The position numbers and the translations under genes are program-made. A stretch of 64,000 nucleotides of DNA from CBDBJK01 sp965206395 (GTDB lineage Bacteria; Chloroflexota; Dehalococcoidia; Lucifugimonadales; CATOSD01): contig CBDBJK010000031.1 in NCBI GenBank assembly GCA_965206395.1, forward strand, positions 62,001-126,000, written 5' to 3'. The notes beneath the pieces were generated by a model. The model was not told the origin of the DNA and did not search any database. It saw only the letters and a list, made by a program, of their open reading frames with translations. This document shows, in pieces, positions 46,866-56,876 of the stretch. Position 1 is the first letter of the stretch. Each line of letters begins with the position of its first letter.

Positions 46866-47801
46866 TTAAGACAGCACGAGGGCTAAATTAAGAGAGTCTC
46901 CCACCCCTGCGCTAGGTTTCACCAAGCCCGATGGCAGCCCTGCTTCTTCAGCTGCTGCTCCCCTTTCTTCCTGGCCATGTTGGTACACCTCTGCTGGGGT
47001 CCGGTAGCCCAAAGCCTGGTGAGGCCTCTGCCGGTTGTAGAACTCCAGGTAGGCATTGATCCCAGTTCGGGCCTCGGCGACGGTCTGGTAAGCTTTCAGA
47101 TACACCTCCTCGTACTTGATGCTCCGCCACAGCCGCTCCACGAAGATGTTGTCCAGGTACCTACCCTTACCATCCATGCTGACCTGGACCCTCTGCTCCT
47201 GCAACGTCTGGGTAAAGGCCTCACTGGTGAACTGACTCCCCTGGTCGGTGTTGAATATCTCCGGTCGTCCCTTACCCAGGGCTTCCTCCAACGCCGCCAC
47301 GCAGAAGCTGGTGTCCATGGTGTTGGAGAGCTTCCAGGCCAGCACGTGCCGGCTGTGCCAGTCCATGATGGCCACCAGGTACAGGAAGCCCTTCGCCATG
47401 GGGATGTAGGTGATGTCCGCGGCCCAGACCTGGTCGACCCGATTAACCTCCACTCCCTTCAGCAGATAGGGAAAGATCCGGTGTCCCGGCGCTGGTTTGC
47501 TGGTGTTGGGACGCCGGTAGATGGCTTCCAGACCCATCAACCGCATCAGCCTTCGAACCCTTTTTCGGCTCACCAGATAGCCCTGTTGCAGCAGCCAGGC
47601 CTTCATCTTCCTGGAGCCGTAGAAGGGGGTCTTCAAATACTGACGGTCCATCAGGGCCATCAACTCCAGGTCTTCTGCCCTGGTCGGTACCGGCCGGTAG
47701 TACATCGAGGCCCGGCTGACGTCCAGCAGGATACATTGACGCACCAAAGACAGCTGCTGGTGGTCTCGGTCTATCATGGCTCGCCGTATGCTGCGACTCA
47801 T
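46866..47801 (-). CDS. IS3-family transposase OrfB (DDE catalytic part)
   Basis: A 311-residue integrase-like protein with HTH_21 region (SLVRQCILLDVSRASMYYR, TPFYGSRKMKAWLLQQGYLV) and rve core: Asp in VWAADITYIPMAKGFLYLVA, Asp in FNTDQGSQFTSEAFT and Glu in IFVERLWRSIKYEEVYLKAY. The start ATG overlaps the OrfA stop (ATGA). Expression as an OrfAB fusion is expected from a -1 slip at the T6G run near 47822 in OrfA's end (RDFL). Both frames look intact, so the element may be active. Confidence 0.93.
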   Translation of the reverse strand: MSRSIRRAMIDRDHQQLSLVRQCILLDVSRASMYYRPVPTRAEDLELMALMDRQYLKTPFYGSRKMKAWLLQQGYLVSRKRVRRLMRLMGLEAIYRRPNTSKPAPGHRIFPYLLKGVEVNRVDQVWAADITYIPMAKGFLYLVAIMDWHSRHVLAWKLSNTMDTSFCVAALEEALGKGRPEIFNTDQGSQFTSEAFTQTLQEQRVQVSMDGKGRYLDNIFVERLWRSIKYEEVYLKAYQTVAEARTGINAYLEFYNRQRPHQALGYRTPAEVYQHGQEERGAAAEEAGLPSGLVKPSAGVGDSLNLALVLS

Positions 47802-48097
47802 AGACCGGACCTTTCCGACAAAAAATCGCGTTCCACCTTCAGCTGGCCGATGTGCCGGTAGAGGTGGTTAATCTGAGCTTCCTTGGCTTTCTCCTGGGAT
47901 TTCTGATTGGTGGCAAATAGCTCCGGGGCTCCTTCCACCAGGGCCCTTTTCCAGGCGTGAATCTGACTGGGATGGACCTCAAATCGGCTGGCCAGCTGGG
48001 CGATGGTCTCTTCCCCCGCAAGGGCGGCCAGGGCCACCTTGGCCTTGAACGCCGGACTGTGCTTATTCCTCGTCTGCTTCATGTCCTGCTCCTTCAC
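47798..48097 (-). CDS. IS3-family transposase OrfA (DNA-binding part)
   Basis: A 99-residue protein with the HTH_Tnp_1 domain: KHSPAFKAKVALAALAGEET, IAQLASRFEVHPSQIHAWKR, followed by a leucine-zipper-like coil (AQINHLYRHIGQLKVERDFL). It recognises the element ends. Overlaps OrfB by four bases. Confidence 0.93.
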   Translation of the reverse strand: MKEQDMKQTRNKHSPAFKAKVALAALAGEETIAQLASRFEVHPSQIHAWKRALVEGAPELFATNQKSQEKAKEAQINHLYRHIGQLKVERDFLSERSGL

Positions 48098-50265
48098 GTC
48101 GGTTAGTTGCCGGTTATTTTAGGAGCTGGACTCTCTCTTAGCCAGTTGTCTAGTTTTTGGGTACCACCTCAGATGATTGGGTTAAAGACCTGGACACCTG
48201 GGATGTCTGCGACTCCTGCGCCTATGGCCTTTTCGACAGGACAGAGTTTGCCTATAAAAAGCCTTTCGAATGGAGCCTTCGCCCGGAGGAGTTTGTCAAA
48301 AGGGCGGCGTTCGCTCTGATAGCAGGCCTGGCGGTCCACGACAAGAAAGCGGGGGACGATGCGTTCCTGGAGTTTCTGCCAATCATAAAACGAGAGTCCG
48401 GCGATGACCGAAATTACGTGAGAAAGGGCGTCAACTGGGCGCTCCGACAGATAGGCAAGCGAAACCTCCCTCTTAACGAGGCGGCGATTAGCGCTGCCAA
48501 TGAGATTCGTAATATGGATAATAGAAGCGCGAGATGGATAGCGTCCGACGCGCTTCGCGAACTGACGGACGAGAAGACGCAAAGAAGACTGATGACCAAA
48601 AGAGGCGGGTAGATGGAAGAGCTTTTCGGGCTGGACATGCAGGTCCTCATGCGCATCATGCTGGTGGCGTTTCTGGCGATTGTGGTGGCTGTCGGGTTCA
48701 CGGCGCTGCTGAACCGCATAATGTTCAAAATAGGCGTGCGCAACATTCCGCGCAGGCCCGCGCAGACTGCCCTGATTATTATCGGGCTGATGTTAAGCAC
48801 GCTCATCATATCGGCGGCACTGGGGACAGGCGACACCTTCAGCTTCAGCATAAGGAACGACGTGCTGACCGGCCTCGGTGAGATAGACGAGTTGTTGACT
48901 TCGGGCCGAAGCGTCTCCCTTAACGACTCCAGAGGCCTTCCCTACTTCCCTGCTTCACAGTTCGAGGAGCTTCGCGCCAGCATCGGTGACGACGATAGGA
49001 TCGACGGCCTAGCTCAAATGATTGCCGAAACCGCGCCTGTGGTGAACCCTGTCGCCAGACAGAACGCCGGAAGCATGAGGATAACGGCGATAGACCCGGC
49101 GGAAGTTGGAGTGTTCGGCCCTATTCTTGATGAGTCCGGCAACCCGGTGCGGCTCGAAGACCTTGAAGGCAACGAGGTATTCATAAACGAGAAGGCCGCC
49201 AAAGAGCTTGAGGCTAGGCCGGGTGATACGCTCCAGCTATTCGTGCGGGGAAGTACGATATACCTTCTCGTCAGGGACGTGTTGCGGAAAGGCGGACTCG
49301 CCGATGACAATGAGAACACGCTAATCTCGCTGTCCAAGGCCCAGGAAATCTTCGACAAGCAGGGCGAGATAAACGTCATACTCGTCTCCAACAGAGGCGA
49401 CAGCAAAGACGGGGCCAAGCTGAGCGATGAGGTCACCGAGCGTCTGCGCGAACTGCTCACCAATCATGAGGTCGCCGAGCGGCTTACCGACACGCTGAAC
49501 GACACGGGCGTCATCTCCGAAATCAGAAGGCGGGCCGAAGACCAGCCGGACAGCCTCAAGCAGGATTTGCTCGAAGCGGCGGACTTGCTCGAAATCGGCG
49601 AGACAACCCCGGAGCTTATCAACCTGCTCGCGGACGAAGGAATCGCCGCCCAGCTAATGCTAGCCGTCGAAGCTCAGAAGGACGAGATTGCCACCTTCCA
49701 GATATTCGGCCTGTTCTCCGAGCTAAACCGGCTGAATGTCCGGGACATCAAGGCCGATTTGCTGGACATCGCAAACCTTGTGTCCAGCGGCATCACTTCG
49801 ATATTCGTTATCCTGGGCAGCTTCTCGATTATTGCCGGAATCATGCTCATCTTCCTCATATTCGTAATGCTGGCCGCAGAGCGAAAGCCGGAGATGGGCA
49901 TAGCCCGCGCGATTGGCATGAGACGCCGCCACCTCATCCAGTCATTCGTCTTCGAGGGGCTGACCTACGATCTTCTCTCGGCGATGGTAGGCGCGTTGCT
50001 GGGCATACTGGTCGGCATGTTGATGGTTACCGTAATGGCTTCCATTGTTGCCAGCGAGGACGAGAACTTCGTTCTCATCAGGCACTACACCCTGACTAGC
50101 TTCATCATCTCCTACTGCGCCGGGGTAGTGCTGACGTTCATGACCGTGCTCATCTCATCCTATCGCTCAAGCAGGCTGAACATCGTCTCGGCCATCCGCG
50201 ACCTGCCAGAAGTGTTCGCGCCTTCGCAGCAAGAATCGCGTCTGAGACTACTCGGCAGAGCATTA

Positions 50266-51090
50266 GGTTGTGTTGACATTTCATCTGAGCCATATGAGAG
50301 CACCGACGAAGTTCAAGAATCCCAGGAAACGCGATGACAGCTTGTCAAAGCGAGAGAAGATATGCCGGTAGTGCTTGATCTTGTTGATGAAACACTCCAC
50401 AAGGTGGCGCTCTCGGTAAAGGTACTCATCATACTCTCGTGGCGTCTTTCGATTTGACCGAGGTGGAATCACAGGTAACGCGCCCCTGCCCAGGATGCAT
50501 TGGAGAAAATCCATCGAATCGTATCCCTTATCAGCAATCACATGCTCGGTTTCGAAATCAGCAATCAATGCCTGTGCCTGGGTGATGTCGTGACGTTGAC
50601 CTGCTGTGAGCTCAAAGCGCAACGGGTTGCCCAATCCATCCACGCTCACGTGGATCTTGGTACTGAACCCGCCTCGGCTCCGGCCAAGAGCTTGGGCCGA
50701 TTGGCCACCGTTTTTTTGGAGGCTCCAGCAGCACAGGGATGAGCGCGAAGTGCTATCACAGTGCTATCACAGTGCTATCAATGATGACATGCTCCATATC
50801 GGGGTCTTGCACAAAATGCTGATGCATTCGTTCCCATACACCCTTTTCACACCAGCGTGCGAAGCGCTTATATACGCTGTTCCAGTGACCGTAGTGCTCA
50901 GGCAGCAGTCTCCAAGGAGCACCACTTCGTGCCATCCACAGGATGGCCTCGACGTAGCGCCTGCAATCGTCCTCCTCTCCAACGTAGAGGTCTGGGCATG
51001 AGCGCAGAAATTCAAGGATTTTCGACCATTGTTCATTGCGTAATTCAGTCGTTGACATGTATCCATTATGCACCAAATGTCAACACAACC
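50266..51090 (-). mobile_element. IS5-family element, copy 4 (825 bp)
   Basis: Same terminal repeats, flanked by TA at 50264-50265 and 51091-51092; the second TA is shared with IS630 copy B. Repeat region 50750-50780 has nearly three 11-bp units with a 5-base deletion. One private change (gcaatcaatg). Confidence 0.95.
50281..51058 (-). pseudogene. IS5-family transposase of copy 4, out of frame
   Basis: The first frame starts MSTTELRNEQWSKILEFL at 51058 and stops just after DSTVIAL because the extra repeat units place a TGA in frame. The second frame (50649-50281) with the DKGYDS and ECFINKIKHYR blocks is open. The copy needs a repeat contraction to make a full transposase. Confidence 0.85.
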
Positions 51091-51092
51091 TA

Positions 51093-52329
51093 GTGGTTCA
51101 ACGTTTTTGTATTGATGGGTAGAGTGACTTTAGCTTGATGCGCGCATCCTCGGTAGTGAAGCGCCAATCCACTCGTATCACATCCCGGTTGCGTTGATTC
51201 TGCCAAGCATTGACCTCGCCGCGCAGGATGTCTTGATTGGCAATCCGTCGGTCCAGGCACTGTCGAGCCAGCACACCGATCTCTATCTCCGCCATATTCA
51301 ACCAACTCCCGTGTTTGGGAGTGTAGTGTATCTCCAGTCGCTCAGCTATACGCCTCGCCTCAGCAGGCTCGAATGCCTCGTATAGCGAGGACAGCTTGTG
51401 AGTGTTGAGATTGTCCATTACCAGCACGATCCGGTCTCTGTCAGGGTAGTCCTCGTCGACCAGTTTCTTTATCACATGCGCCCAGTCCACCTTCGTGCGA
51501 CGCTCTCTGACCTCGACTCGGCGCCATCCGTCCAACGGTGCAAACAGCATGAACAGGCTGCTCACTCCATTGCGCTCGTATTCGTAGTCGTATGCCGCCG
51601 ATAAGCCGGGCGCTGCGGGACGCGGCACTCGCGTCTCCTTGACTTGCTGTTTGCTCGTCTCATCCATGCACACCAGAACCTCATTCCCATCGTACGGCCG
51701 TTGGTAGACCTCCAGTACGTCTTCCATCGCGCGCACAAACTCCGCGCTCTGATCGGGCGGGATGCACCAACTCTGCTTCAGCCACGGCTTCAGTTCGTTT
51801 TTTTTTAAGCGCCTGGCGAACCGTCTCGGTGCTAATGGTCCCGACTATCTCACACTCGACCAACTGGTCAGCCAACAGCTTCAGGGTCCAACTGGCACGC
51901 CCCTCCGGCGGTTCCCCGCAGGCCATCGCTATCAACCGTGCTTCACCTTCGCCGTCCAGTCTCTTTTGACGCCGACGCAGTTGCTTTTTGCGATTCAGCG
52001 CAGACTCAACCCCCTCCTCCACACAGCGCTTGCGTATTCGCTCGACCGTTGACTGTCCCACACCGAGCGCGCTGGTGATGTCCGCGTCCTTCATTCCCCC
52101 GTCCGAGCGTGACTCATCGCTCATCAGCAGAATGCGCGCATGGGTCTGTTTGTACGCCGCAGCCCGACCGCGTGAGACCAAGGCGTTGAGTTCCTGTTGT
52201 TCGTCGGTAGTCAGTCTGATACGGTACTTCTTGGTAGACATCATGGTTCCTCCTCGGTTCAACGTTACGATTGAACCCCCAAGAGGAACAATGACTATCA
52301 TGGTATTCATTTCAATGATGTTGGACCAC
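51093..52329 (-). mobile_element. IS630-family element, copy B (1237 bp)
   Basis: Flanked by TA at 51091-51092 and 52330-52331. It is 12 bases shorter than copies A and C because it lacks one unit of a 12-base tandem repeat (GACGTGATGGAA) in the transposase gene. Confidence 0.95.
51098..52244 (-). CDS. IS630-family transposase, copy B
   Basis: Same two-frame arrangement as copy A: frame one from 52244 (MMSTKKYRIRLTTDE), slip run of nine A (51798-51806 as T on the plus strand), frame two to 51098. In frame two the DVMEDV repeat is a single DV, an in-frame loss of four residues outside the catalytic blocks. VLVCMDETSK, VLVMDNLNTHK and NMAEIEIGVL are intact. Confidence 0.87.
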
Positions 52330-54353
52330 TAGTCAGGCCGTTCATCTTTCTCGTTCGCGCTGCTAAGGATTTGAGAAACTTACGTATTCGCAGGCTTGCG
52401 TTGAACTTGATTCTCGCCGCGCTATGGGCGATACCGCCGATCTGGATAGGCGGCATCCTCTGGACGCTGGCGCGAATATCGTCGCCCGCTCTTTCACGCG
52501 GATGGCTAACTGCTATTCTTGGCGTGCTGTTCGTAATTTTGGGCATTGCGATAAACCAGGCCTGGGCATATACCATCGGCGTGACAATAGCTGTCATCGG
52601 CCTGGGTCTGATGCTCCGCTGGCTGTTTACGCGGCGAGAGTGGCCCGCTTCCAGGCAAAACAGATTCACGGCGGGCGCGATTGGCGCGGTCTGCCTGTTC
52701 TGGCTTGGAGCGGGTATAGGTCAGGGGCAGACGTTCACGATTGTGCTTGCGATTCTGGTGGCGGTATTCGAGCTGGTGCGCCAGATAGCCATGAGCAGGG
52801 AATGCGCCCTCACCGAGCCGGAAGACCGCAACGCCTTCACGTTCATCGGGCTGTCACTGATACTTTTCTGGGCTAGCCCGTTTGACGCTCTGGACTTCAT
52901 AGTTCCTGACCTTGATTCCAACATCGAGATGTTCCTCATTTCAGGTGTCTGCATGGTGGCGGCTGCGGTCTGGGTCGTCATCTACAACGCGGACCTGATG
53001 ACCAGCGGCATAACTGCGGTCTTCGGGCGATTCTCACGGCTGCGCCCCGCTATCAAGATGGCCGTGGCCTACGCGCTAAGCTCCAAGCTTCGCACGGGAC
53101 TTACGCTGGCGATGCTTTCGCTGGTAATCTTCACTCTAATCGTAATGTCAACGCTGACAAGCTCGTTCAGCGCGGCACTAGAAGACATAGACTCCGTAAC
53201 CGGCGGATGGGACATCACGGCAGTCGTCAGCTTCAACAATCCGGTGGACGAGTTTGAGGCAAAATTGACTGAGTCCCTCGGAGATGAGGCAAGTGACATA
53301 GAGGCAGTGGGCGGCTACACGACAATACCTGTGGAGGCAAGGCAGGTCGGGGCGGAAACGCAGGAGTGGAAGGGATACCGCGTGCAGGGGGCGGACGAGT
53401 CGTTCCTGGAATATAACGCCCACGACATCCAGATATTCTCGAAGGAGTTCGGCGAAACGAAGGAAGAAATCTGGGCCGCGCTGCGCGAGAATCCGAATCT
53501 TGCCGTGATTGATGCCATCGCCGCGCCTACACGTACAGGCGGCGGGCAGTTCAACATCGGCGGGCCGCAGTTCAAGATGGAGGGCTTCTTCGTCGAAGAT
53601 GACGAAATGCCCGCAACCGAGGTCGAAGTTCGAGACCTCAGAAGCGGCGAAATCGCCAAGGTCACCATCATCGGCGTGCTCGACATACTGGCAGACCGCT
53701 TTGGGGTGATTATAACCTCCAAGTCCGTCATAGACGAAATCTCTGATGAGCCGGTTCCCTTCACTGTCTACCGTTTGAAGGTCGGCCCCGAAGCAGACGT
53801 GGCTGCTCTGGCACGGAACGTGGAGTCCTCATTCCTTGAGAACGGCCTTGAGTCGTTCGTGCTGGCAGACGAGATAGCGGAAGACCGCGATGCGAACATA
53901 GCCATAACAGGCTGTTTCAGGGATTCATGGCAACCGGTCTGCTGGTCGGAATCGCGGCGCTAGGCGTCATCAGCTTCAGGGCGGTGGTCGAGAGACGACA
54001 GCAAATAGGGGTGCTGAAGGCCCTTGGCTACCGGCGGAGCATGATTCTGACCAGCTATCTGATGGAGTCGTCTTTCATCGCATTGCTGGGTATCTCGTTA
54101 GGAGTGGGTCTCGGCACGCTGCTGTCCATCAACCTGGTCGATTCCATCGGCGAGCAAGTGCCGGGCCTTAAATTCACGTTGCCCTGGACCTAGCTTGTGG
54201 TAATCGTCGTCACCGCCTACGTGTTCTCCCTGCTGACGACATTCATTCCGGCTCGCCAGGCCTCAAGCGTATTTCCGGCAGAAGCCCTGCGCTACGAGTA
54301 GAATTTTTCGACAGACAAACCGATGAAATGAAGTGGTACTAATATCAAATATG

Positions 54354-54377
54354 TGCCACAATATAAATATTATGGCA
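54354..54377. promoter_or_regulatory. Perfect inverted repeat over the antitoxin start codon, probable operator
   Basis: Half sites TGCCA-c-AATAT and ATATT-a-TGGCA are exact complements around a 2-base centre. The start ATG (54372) lies within the right half. AbrB/MazE-type antitoxins autoregulate by binding such palindromes. Confidence 0.65.
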
Positions 54378-54635
54378 CGATCAGCACATTCAGATATACA
54401 CGTGGGACCTCAAGGGCGAGTTGTGATACCCGCTCGTATGCGTCGGGAGCTTGACATCAGCCCTGGAGAAACCCTGGTGGCCCATGTAGAGGACGGAAGA
54501 CTTGTGCTGGAGAAGCCAGGGCAAATTCTGGCTCGACTGCAAGCCAGCTTTGCTCGAATACCTCCTGAAGTCAGCCTCGTCGATGAGCTAATCGCCGAGA
54601 GGAAAAGAGAGGCCCAGAGAGAGGCAAGCGAGTGA
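54372..54635 (+). CDS. AbrB/MazE-type antitoxin
   Basis: An 87-residue SpoVT-AbrB-fold protein: IHVGPQGRVVIPARMRREL then DISPGETLVAHVEDGRLVLE, with a helical C-terminal tail (SLVDELIAERKREAQREASE) that would wrap its toxin. The start is taken at ATG 54372 (MARSAHSD). Its stop overlaps the GTG of the toxin gene by 4 bases, a typical toxin-antitoxin arrangement. Confidence 0.88.
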   Translation: MARSAHSDIHVGPQGRVVIPARMRRELDISPGETLVAHVEDGRLVLEKPGQILARLQASFARIPPEVSLVDELIAERKREAQREASE

Positions 54636-55042
54636 CTCAGACCGGACCGCTTGAGGACTCGTTCTCGCATGTACTAGACGCTTCAGCTCTCTTGGCCTTG
54701 TTGCGGAAAGAGCCAGGAGCGGACACAGTGAGTAGTGTTCTTAGGCGGTCTGTGGTTTCCAGTGTGAACTGGTCTGAGGTGTTTCAGAAAGCACTTGTTT
54801 GGGATATTGAAGTGAGGAACATTCGAGAAGGTTTGGAAGCCCTGGGTTTGCATATTCTCCCTTTTACTGCTCAGATGGCTGAGGAGGCCGCACGGCTCTG
54901 GGCGAATACAAAACAGGCAGGTCTTTCACTTGGTGATAGAGCTTGCCTGGGCCTGGCCCTTAATTTGAGGTTACCCGTGCTGACGTCCGACCGTGCCTGG
55001 GCAGTGTTGGATCTGGCGATTGAGGTACAGGTCATTCGTTAA
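54632..55042 (+). CDS. vapC: PIN-domain (VapC-type) toxin
   Basis: A 136-residue PIN ribonuclease. Acidic active-site residues are in HVLDASALLALLRKEPGA, SVNWSEVFQKAL, LSLGDRACLGLAL and VLTSDRAWAVLDL. GTG start overlaps the antitoxin stop (GTGA). With the AbrB-type antitoxin it forms a type II toxin-antitoxin pair, inserted between the decayed permease and holB. Confidence 0.88.
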   Translation: MTQTGPLEDSFSHVLDASALLALLRKEPGADTVSSVLRRSVVSSVNWSEVFQKALVWDIEVRNIREGLEALGLHILPFTAQMAEEAARLWANTKQAGLSLGDRACLGLALNLRLPVLTSDRAWAVLDLAIEVQVIR

Positions 55043-55082
55043 CGCACCGTCTCAGAAGCGACCATAATAACGGAACATCACG

Positions 55083-56090
55083 ATGTGGCAGACTATAGGA
55101 CATGAGAAGGCTGTAAGAGTATTGCAAAGAGGCCTGCAAGAAAGCAGGCTTTCCCACGCATACTTGCTGGTTGGGCCTGCTCAGGTGGGCAAGATGACGC
55201 TGGCCCTGGATTTGGCGAGGCTGGTCAACTGCGTGGGTGAAGATAGGCCATGCGGGGATTGCAGCCAGTGCAGGCGAGTCTCAGACAGCTTGCATACGGA
55301 CGTGCATGTTCTCGGTCTGGAGGCTCAGAAGGGCGGTAGCGGACGTACTCGCGTCGCCATAGGCATAGACCAGGTTAGAACAGTCCAGCGTGAGGCGAGC
55401 CTGAAGCCCTACGAAGGCAGATATCGCGTCTTCATCTTCGATGGCGCGGAACACTTCAGCGAAGAGGCCGCGAACGCCCTTCTCAAGACCCTTGAAGAGC
55501 CGCCAGACGACGTGATTCTGGTGTTGCTCGCCTCCGACGCTGGCAGCTTGCTCCCAACCCTCATTTCTAGATGCACGCTGCTAGAACTTAGGCCGCTCCC
55601 GTTCTCGCAGGTGGCCGATGAGCTTGAAGCGAAGCATGGCGTAGACCATATGAAGGCTGTGGAGATAGCGCGGCTCTCGGGTGGAAGGCTAGGCTGGGCG
55701 CTTGAAACCCTGAGCAGACCAGAGTTGCTGGAGCAGCGCAACGAGAGGATTGAGGTTATCGAAAACACTGTTCGCGGGAGCCTGGAAGATCGATTCTCAT
55801 TTGCCGCGACGCTCGCTACCCGATTTACACAGGACCGTGAGTCGGTGCGTCGAGAACTGGCGCTATGGCTTGAGTGGTGGCGGGATGTCATGGTAACCAA
55901 GGAAGGCGTCCCGAATCTGGTGACCAATCTCTCGAAGCTGGACGGCGTTCAGGCTACAGCCGAAGCTCTTTCATCGGCGCAGATAGCGGGAACAATCGCG
56001 GCTATCAATGAAACCTCGGAACATCTCGAACGCAACGTCAACCCGCGACTGGCGCTCGAAGGGCTTATGTTGGCCCTGCCCAGGCTATAG
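55083..56090 (+). CDS. holB: DNA polymerase III delta' subunit
   Basis: Clamp-loader subunit of 335 residues. N-terminus WQTIGHEKAVRVLQRGLQ, modified P-loop YLLVGPAQVGKMTLAL, zinc site CGDCSQCRRV, sensor region EEAANALLKTLEEPPDDVIL and ISRCTLLELRPLP. The P-loop lacks the usual Lys-Ser/Thr context, as expected for delta'. It is followed by a PSP1-type gene start, the usual neighbour in many Firmicutes and Chloroflexota. Confidence 0.92.
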   Translation: MWQTIGHEKAVRVLQRGLQESRLSHAYLLVGPAQVGKMTLALDLARLVNCVGEDRPCGDCSQCRRVSDSLHTDVHVLGLEAQKGGSGRTRVAIGIDQVRTVQREASLKPYEGRYRVFIFDGAEHFSEEAANALLKTLEEPPDDVILVLLASDAGSLLPTLISRCTLLELRPLPFSQVADELEAKHGVDHMKAVEIARLSGGRLGWALETLSRPELLEQRNERIEVIENTVRGSLEDRFSFAATLATRFTQDRESVRRELALWLEWWRDVMVTKEGVPNLVTNLSKLDGVQATAEALSSAQIAGTIAAINETSEHLERNVNPRLALEGLMLALPRL

Positions 56091-56239
56091 GACATCGCAG
56101 AGTTGAAATCTGGAACGCCTATCCGAAAATGCACCGCAGAGATCGCAGAATCCGCAGAGAATTTTTTATTCCTATTTCAGTCCTTCCGCGGAAGGACGCA
56201 CTCTGCGGTTTCAAAATAGTTACTAAAGGCAACAAGATC

Positions 56240-56449
56240 ATGGTAAACGTGGCAGGCATAAGGTTCAAACCCTCTGGTCGGGTCCACTATTTCGATCCGG
56301 GCAGCATAGACCTGAGCCTGGGAGACAGGGTGCTGGTTGAGACAGACAACGGCCCCAGAGAGGGCACAGTGGTAATCCCGCCGTCACAGATGCTCTACTC
56401 CGACCTGCGCGGGCCAATGGAGCGCGTGCTGCAAAGAGCAGAGGATTGA
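56240..56449 (+). pseudogene. Truncated PSP1-domain (YaaT-like) gene
   Basis: Starts MVNVAGIRFKPSGRVHYFDP with AAAGG ahead, then LSLGDRVLVETDNGPREGTV and MERVLQRAED, and stops at 69 residues. Full PSP1 proteins are about 270 or more residues and continue from this point with the conserved Cys-rich core, which is absent here. Position behind holB is as expected. So the gene has lost its 3' three-quarters, or a stop arose early and the rest decayed. Confidence 0.75.
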
Positions 56450-56466
56450 TCAGAGAGGGGCAGATA

Positions 56467-56871
56467 TCACATCAGCGGCAGCATCGGCCCGTCTGGAGAC
56501 CGCGGGTTGGACACAAGCTTCCTCTCAGCGGGAGAGATGTGCCAATCCATCTCCTCCAATGGTACGGCTCCCAGGAGAGGGCGCGCACCGCGTGGAAGCT
56601 CGATTACCTGGACGCGAGATGAGCGGCCCTGGACTTCTACCTCGGCGATGCCCATTACGCGATATCTATGGAATGAGCCGTCAGCTGTCTCAGCCCTTAT
56701 CGTGTCTAGCTCGATCAGCCTGAGTTGTTCAATCATCTCCACAGGAAGGCATAGTCCCACTGCGCCCGTGTCAGCTAGCGCCTCAATGGTCAATTCCTCG
56801 CCTTGCTCTTCTGAAGGAAGAAACCTGTTTTGCCAGTTTCGTATCCTTGTTTCGACTGTGAAGATGCCCAT
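56467..56871 (-). CDS. Retropepsin-like aspartic protease-family protein
   Basis: Clan AA aspartic-protease fold, about 134 residues from ATG 56871 (MGIFTVETRIRNWQNRF). The catalytic motif is ALADTGAVGLCLPVEMI, followed by the flap region FHRYRVMGIAEVEVQGRSSR and the second hydrophobic-Gly motif PLLGAVPLEEMDW. Such single-domain proteins dimerise. It lies 5 bases behind the HNH gene on the same strand and is probably co-transcribed. Substrate unknown. Confidence 0.75.
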   Translation of the reverse strand: MGIFTVETRIRNWQNRFLPSEEQGEELTIEALADTGAVGLCLPVEMIEQLRLIELDTIRAETADGSFHRYRVMGIAEVEVQGRSSRVQVIELPRGARPLLGAVPLEEMDWHISPAERKLVSNPRSPDGPMLPLM

Positions 56872-56876
56872 CGAAA

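Larger units (their letters stand above)
46849..48171 (-). mobile_element. IS3-family element (1323 bp)
   Basis: Ends TAAGGTGG...CCACCTCA form inverted repeats (the left TA is a variant of the usual TG). A 3-bp target duplication GAT flanks it (46846-46848 and 48172-48174). Confidence 0.93.
46597..48612 (+). pseudogene. AlkD-type DNA alkylation repair gene split by an IS3 element
   Basis: HEAT-repeat DNA glycosylase of the AlkD family. The 5' part (46597-46848) reads MARFGINAERNYGLSTPTLR and ILATMIDDPKQITGAQMD. The 3' part resumes at 48172 with DDWVKDLDTWDVCDSCAYGL, then KRAAFALIAGLAVHDKK and YVRKGVNWALRQIGKRN. Removing the IS and one GAT gives QMDDWVKDLDTWD, the family sequence, so the insertion is clean. 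The downstream half stays open to its stop at 48610-48612, directly against the next gene's ATG. Confidence 0.92.
48613..54301 (+). pseudogene. Large FtsX/MacB-type ABC permease gene, split by IS5+IS630 and otherwise mutated
   Basis: Permease of an export-type ABC transporter, about 1200 residues when joined. The 5' part (48613-50263) has NIPRRPAQTALIIIGLMLST and an FtsX segment SIIAGIMLIFLIFVMLAAER with KPEMGIARAIGMRRRHLIQ. The 3' part resumes at 52332; joining at the single TA gives GRALVRPFIFLVRAAK in frame. It carries a second FtsX region, KLRTGLTLAMLSLVIFTLIV. Near 53905 a missing base breaks the frame before NRLFQGFMATGLLVGIAALG and QIGVLKALGYRRSMIL, and a TAG at 54191-54193 interrupts PWTxLVVIVVTAYVF before the true end EALRYE. 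It directly abuts alkD. No ATPase partner is in view. Confidence 0.92.

Noticed and set aside
46977..47861. 294-codon frame antisense to the IS3 transposase
   Set aside because: Shadow frame; no domain recognisable.
50266..52329. IS5+IS630 as one composite transposon
   Set aside because: At 58.6-60.7 kb the same two elements adjoin in a different order and relative orientation, so independent insertion at a shared TA is the simpler reading.
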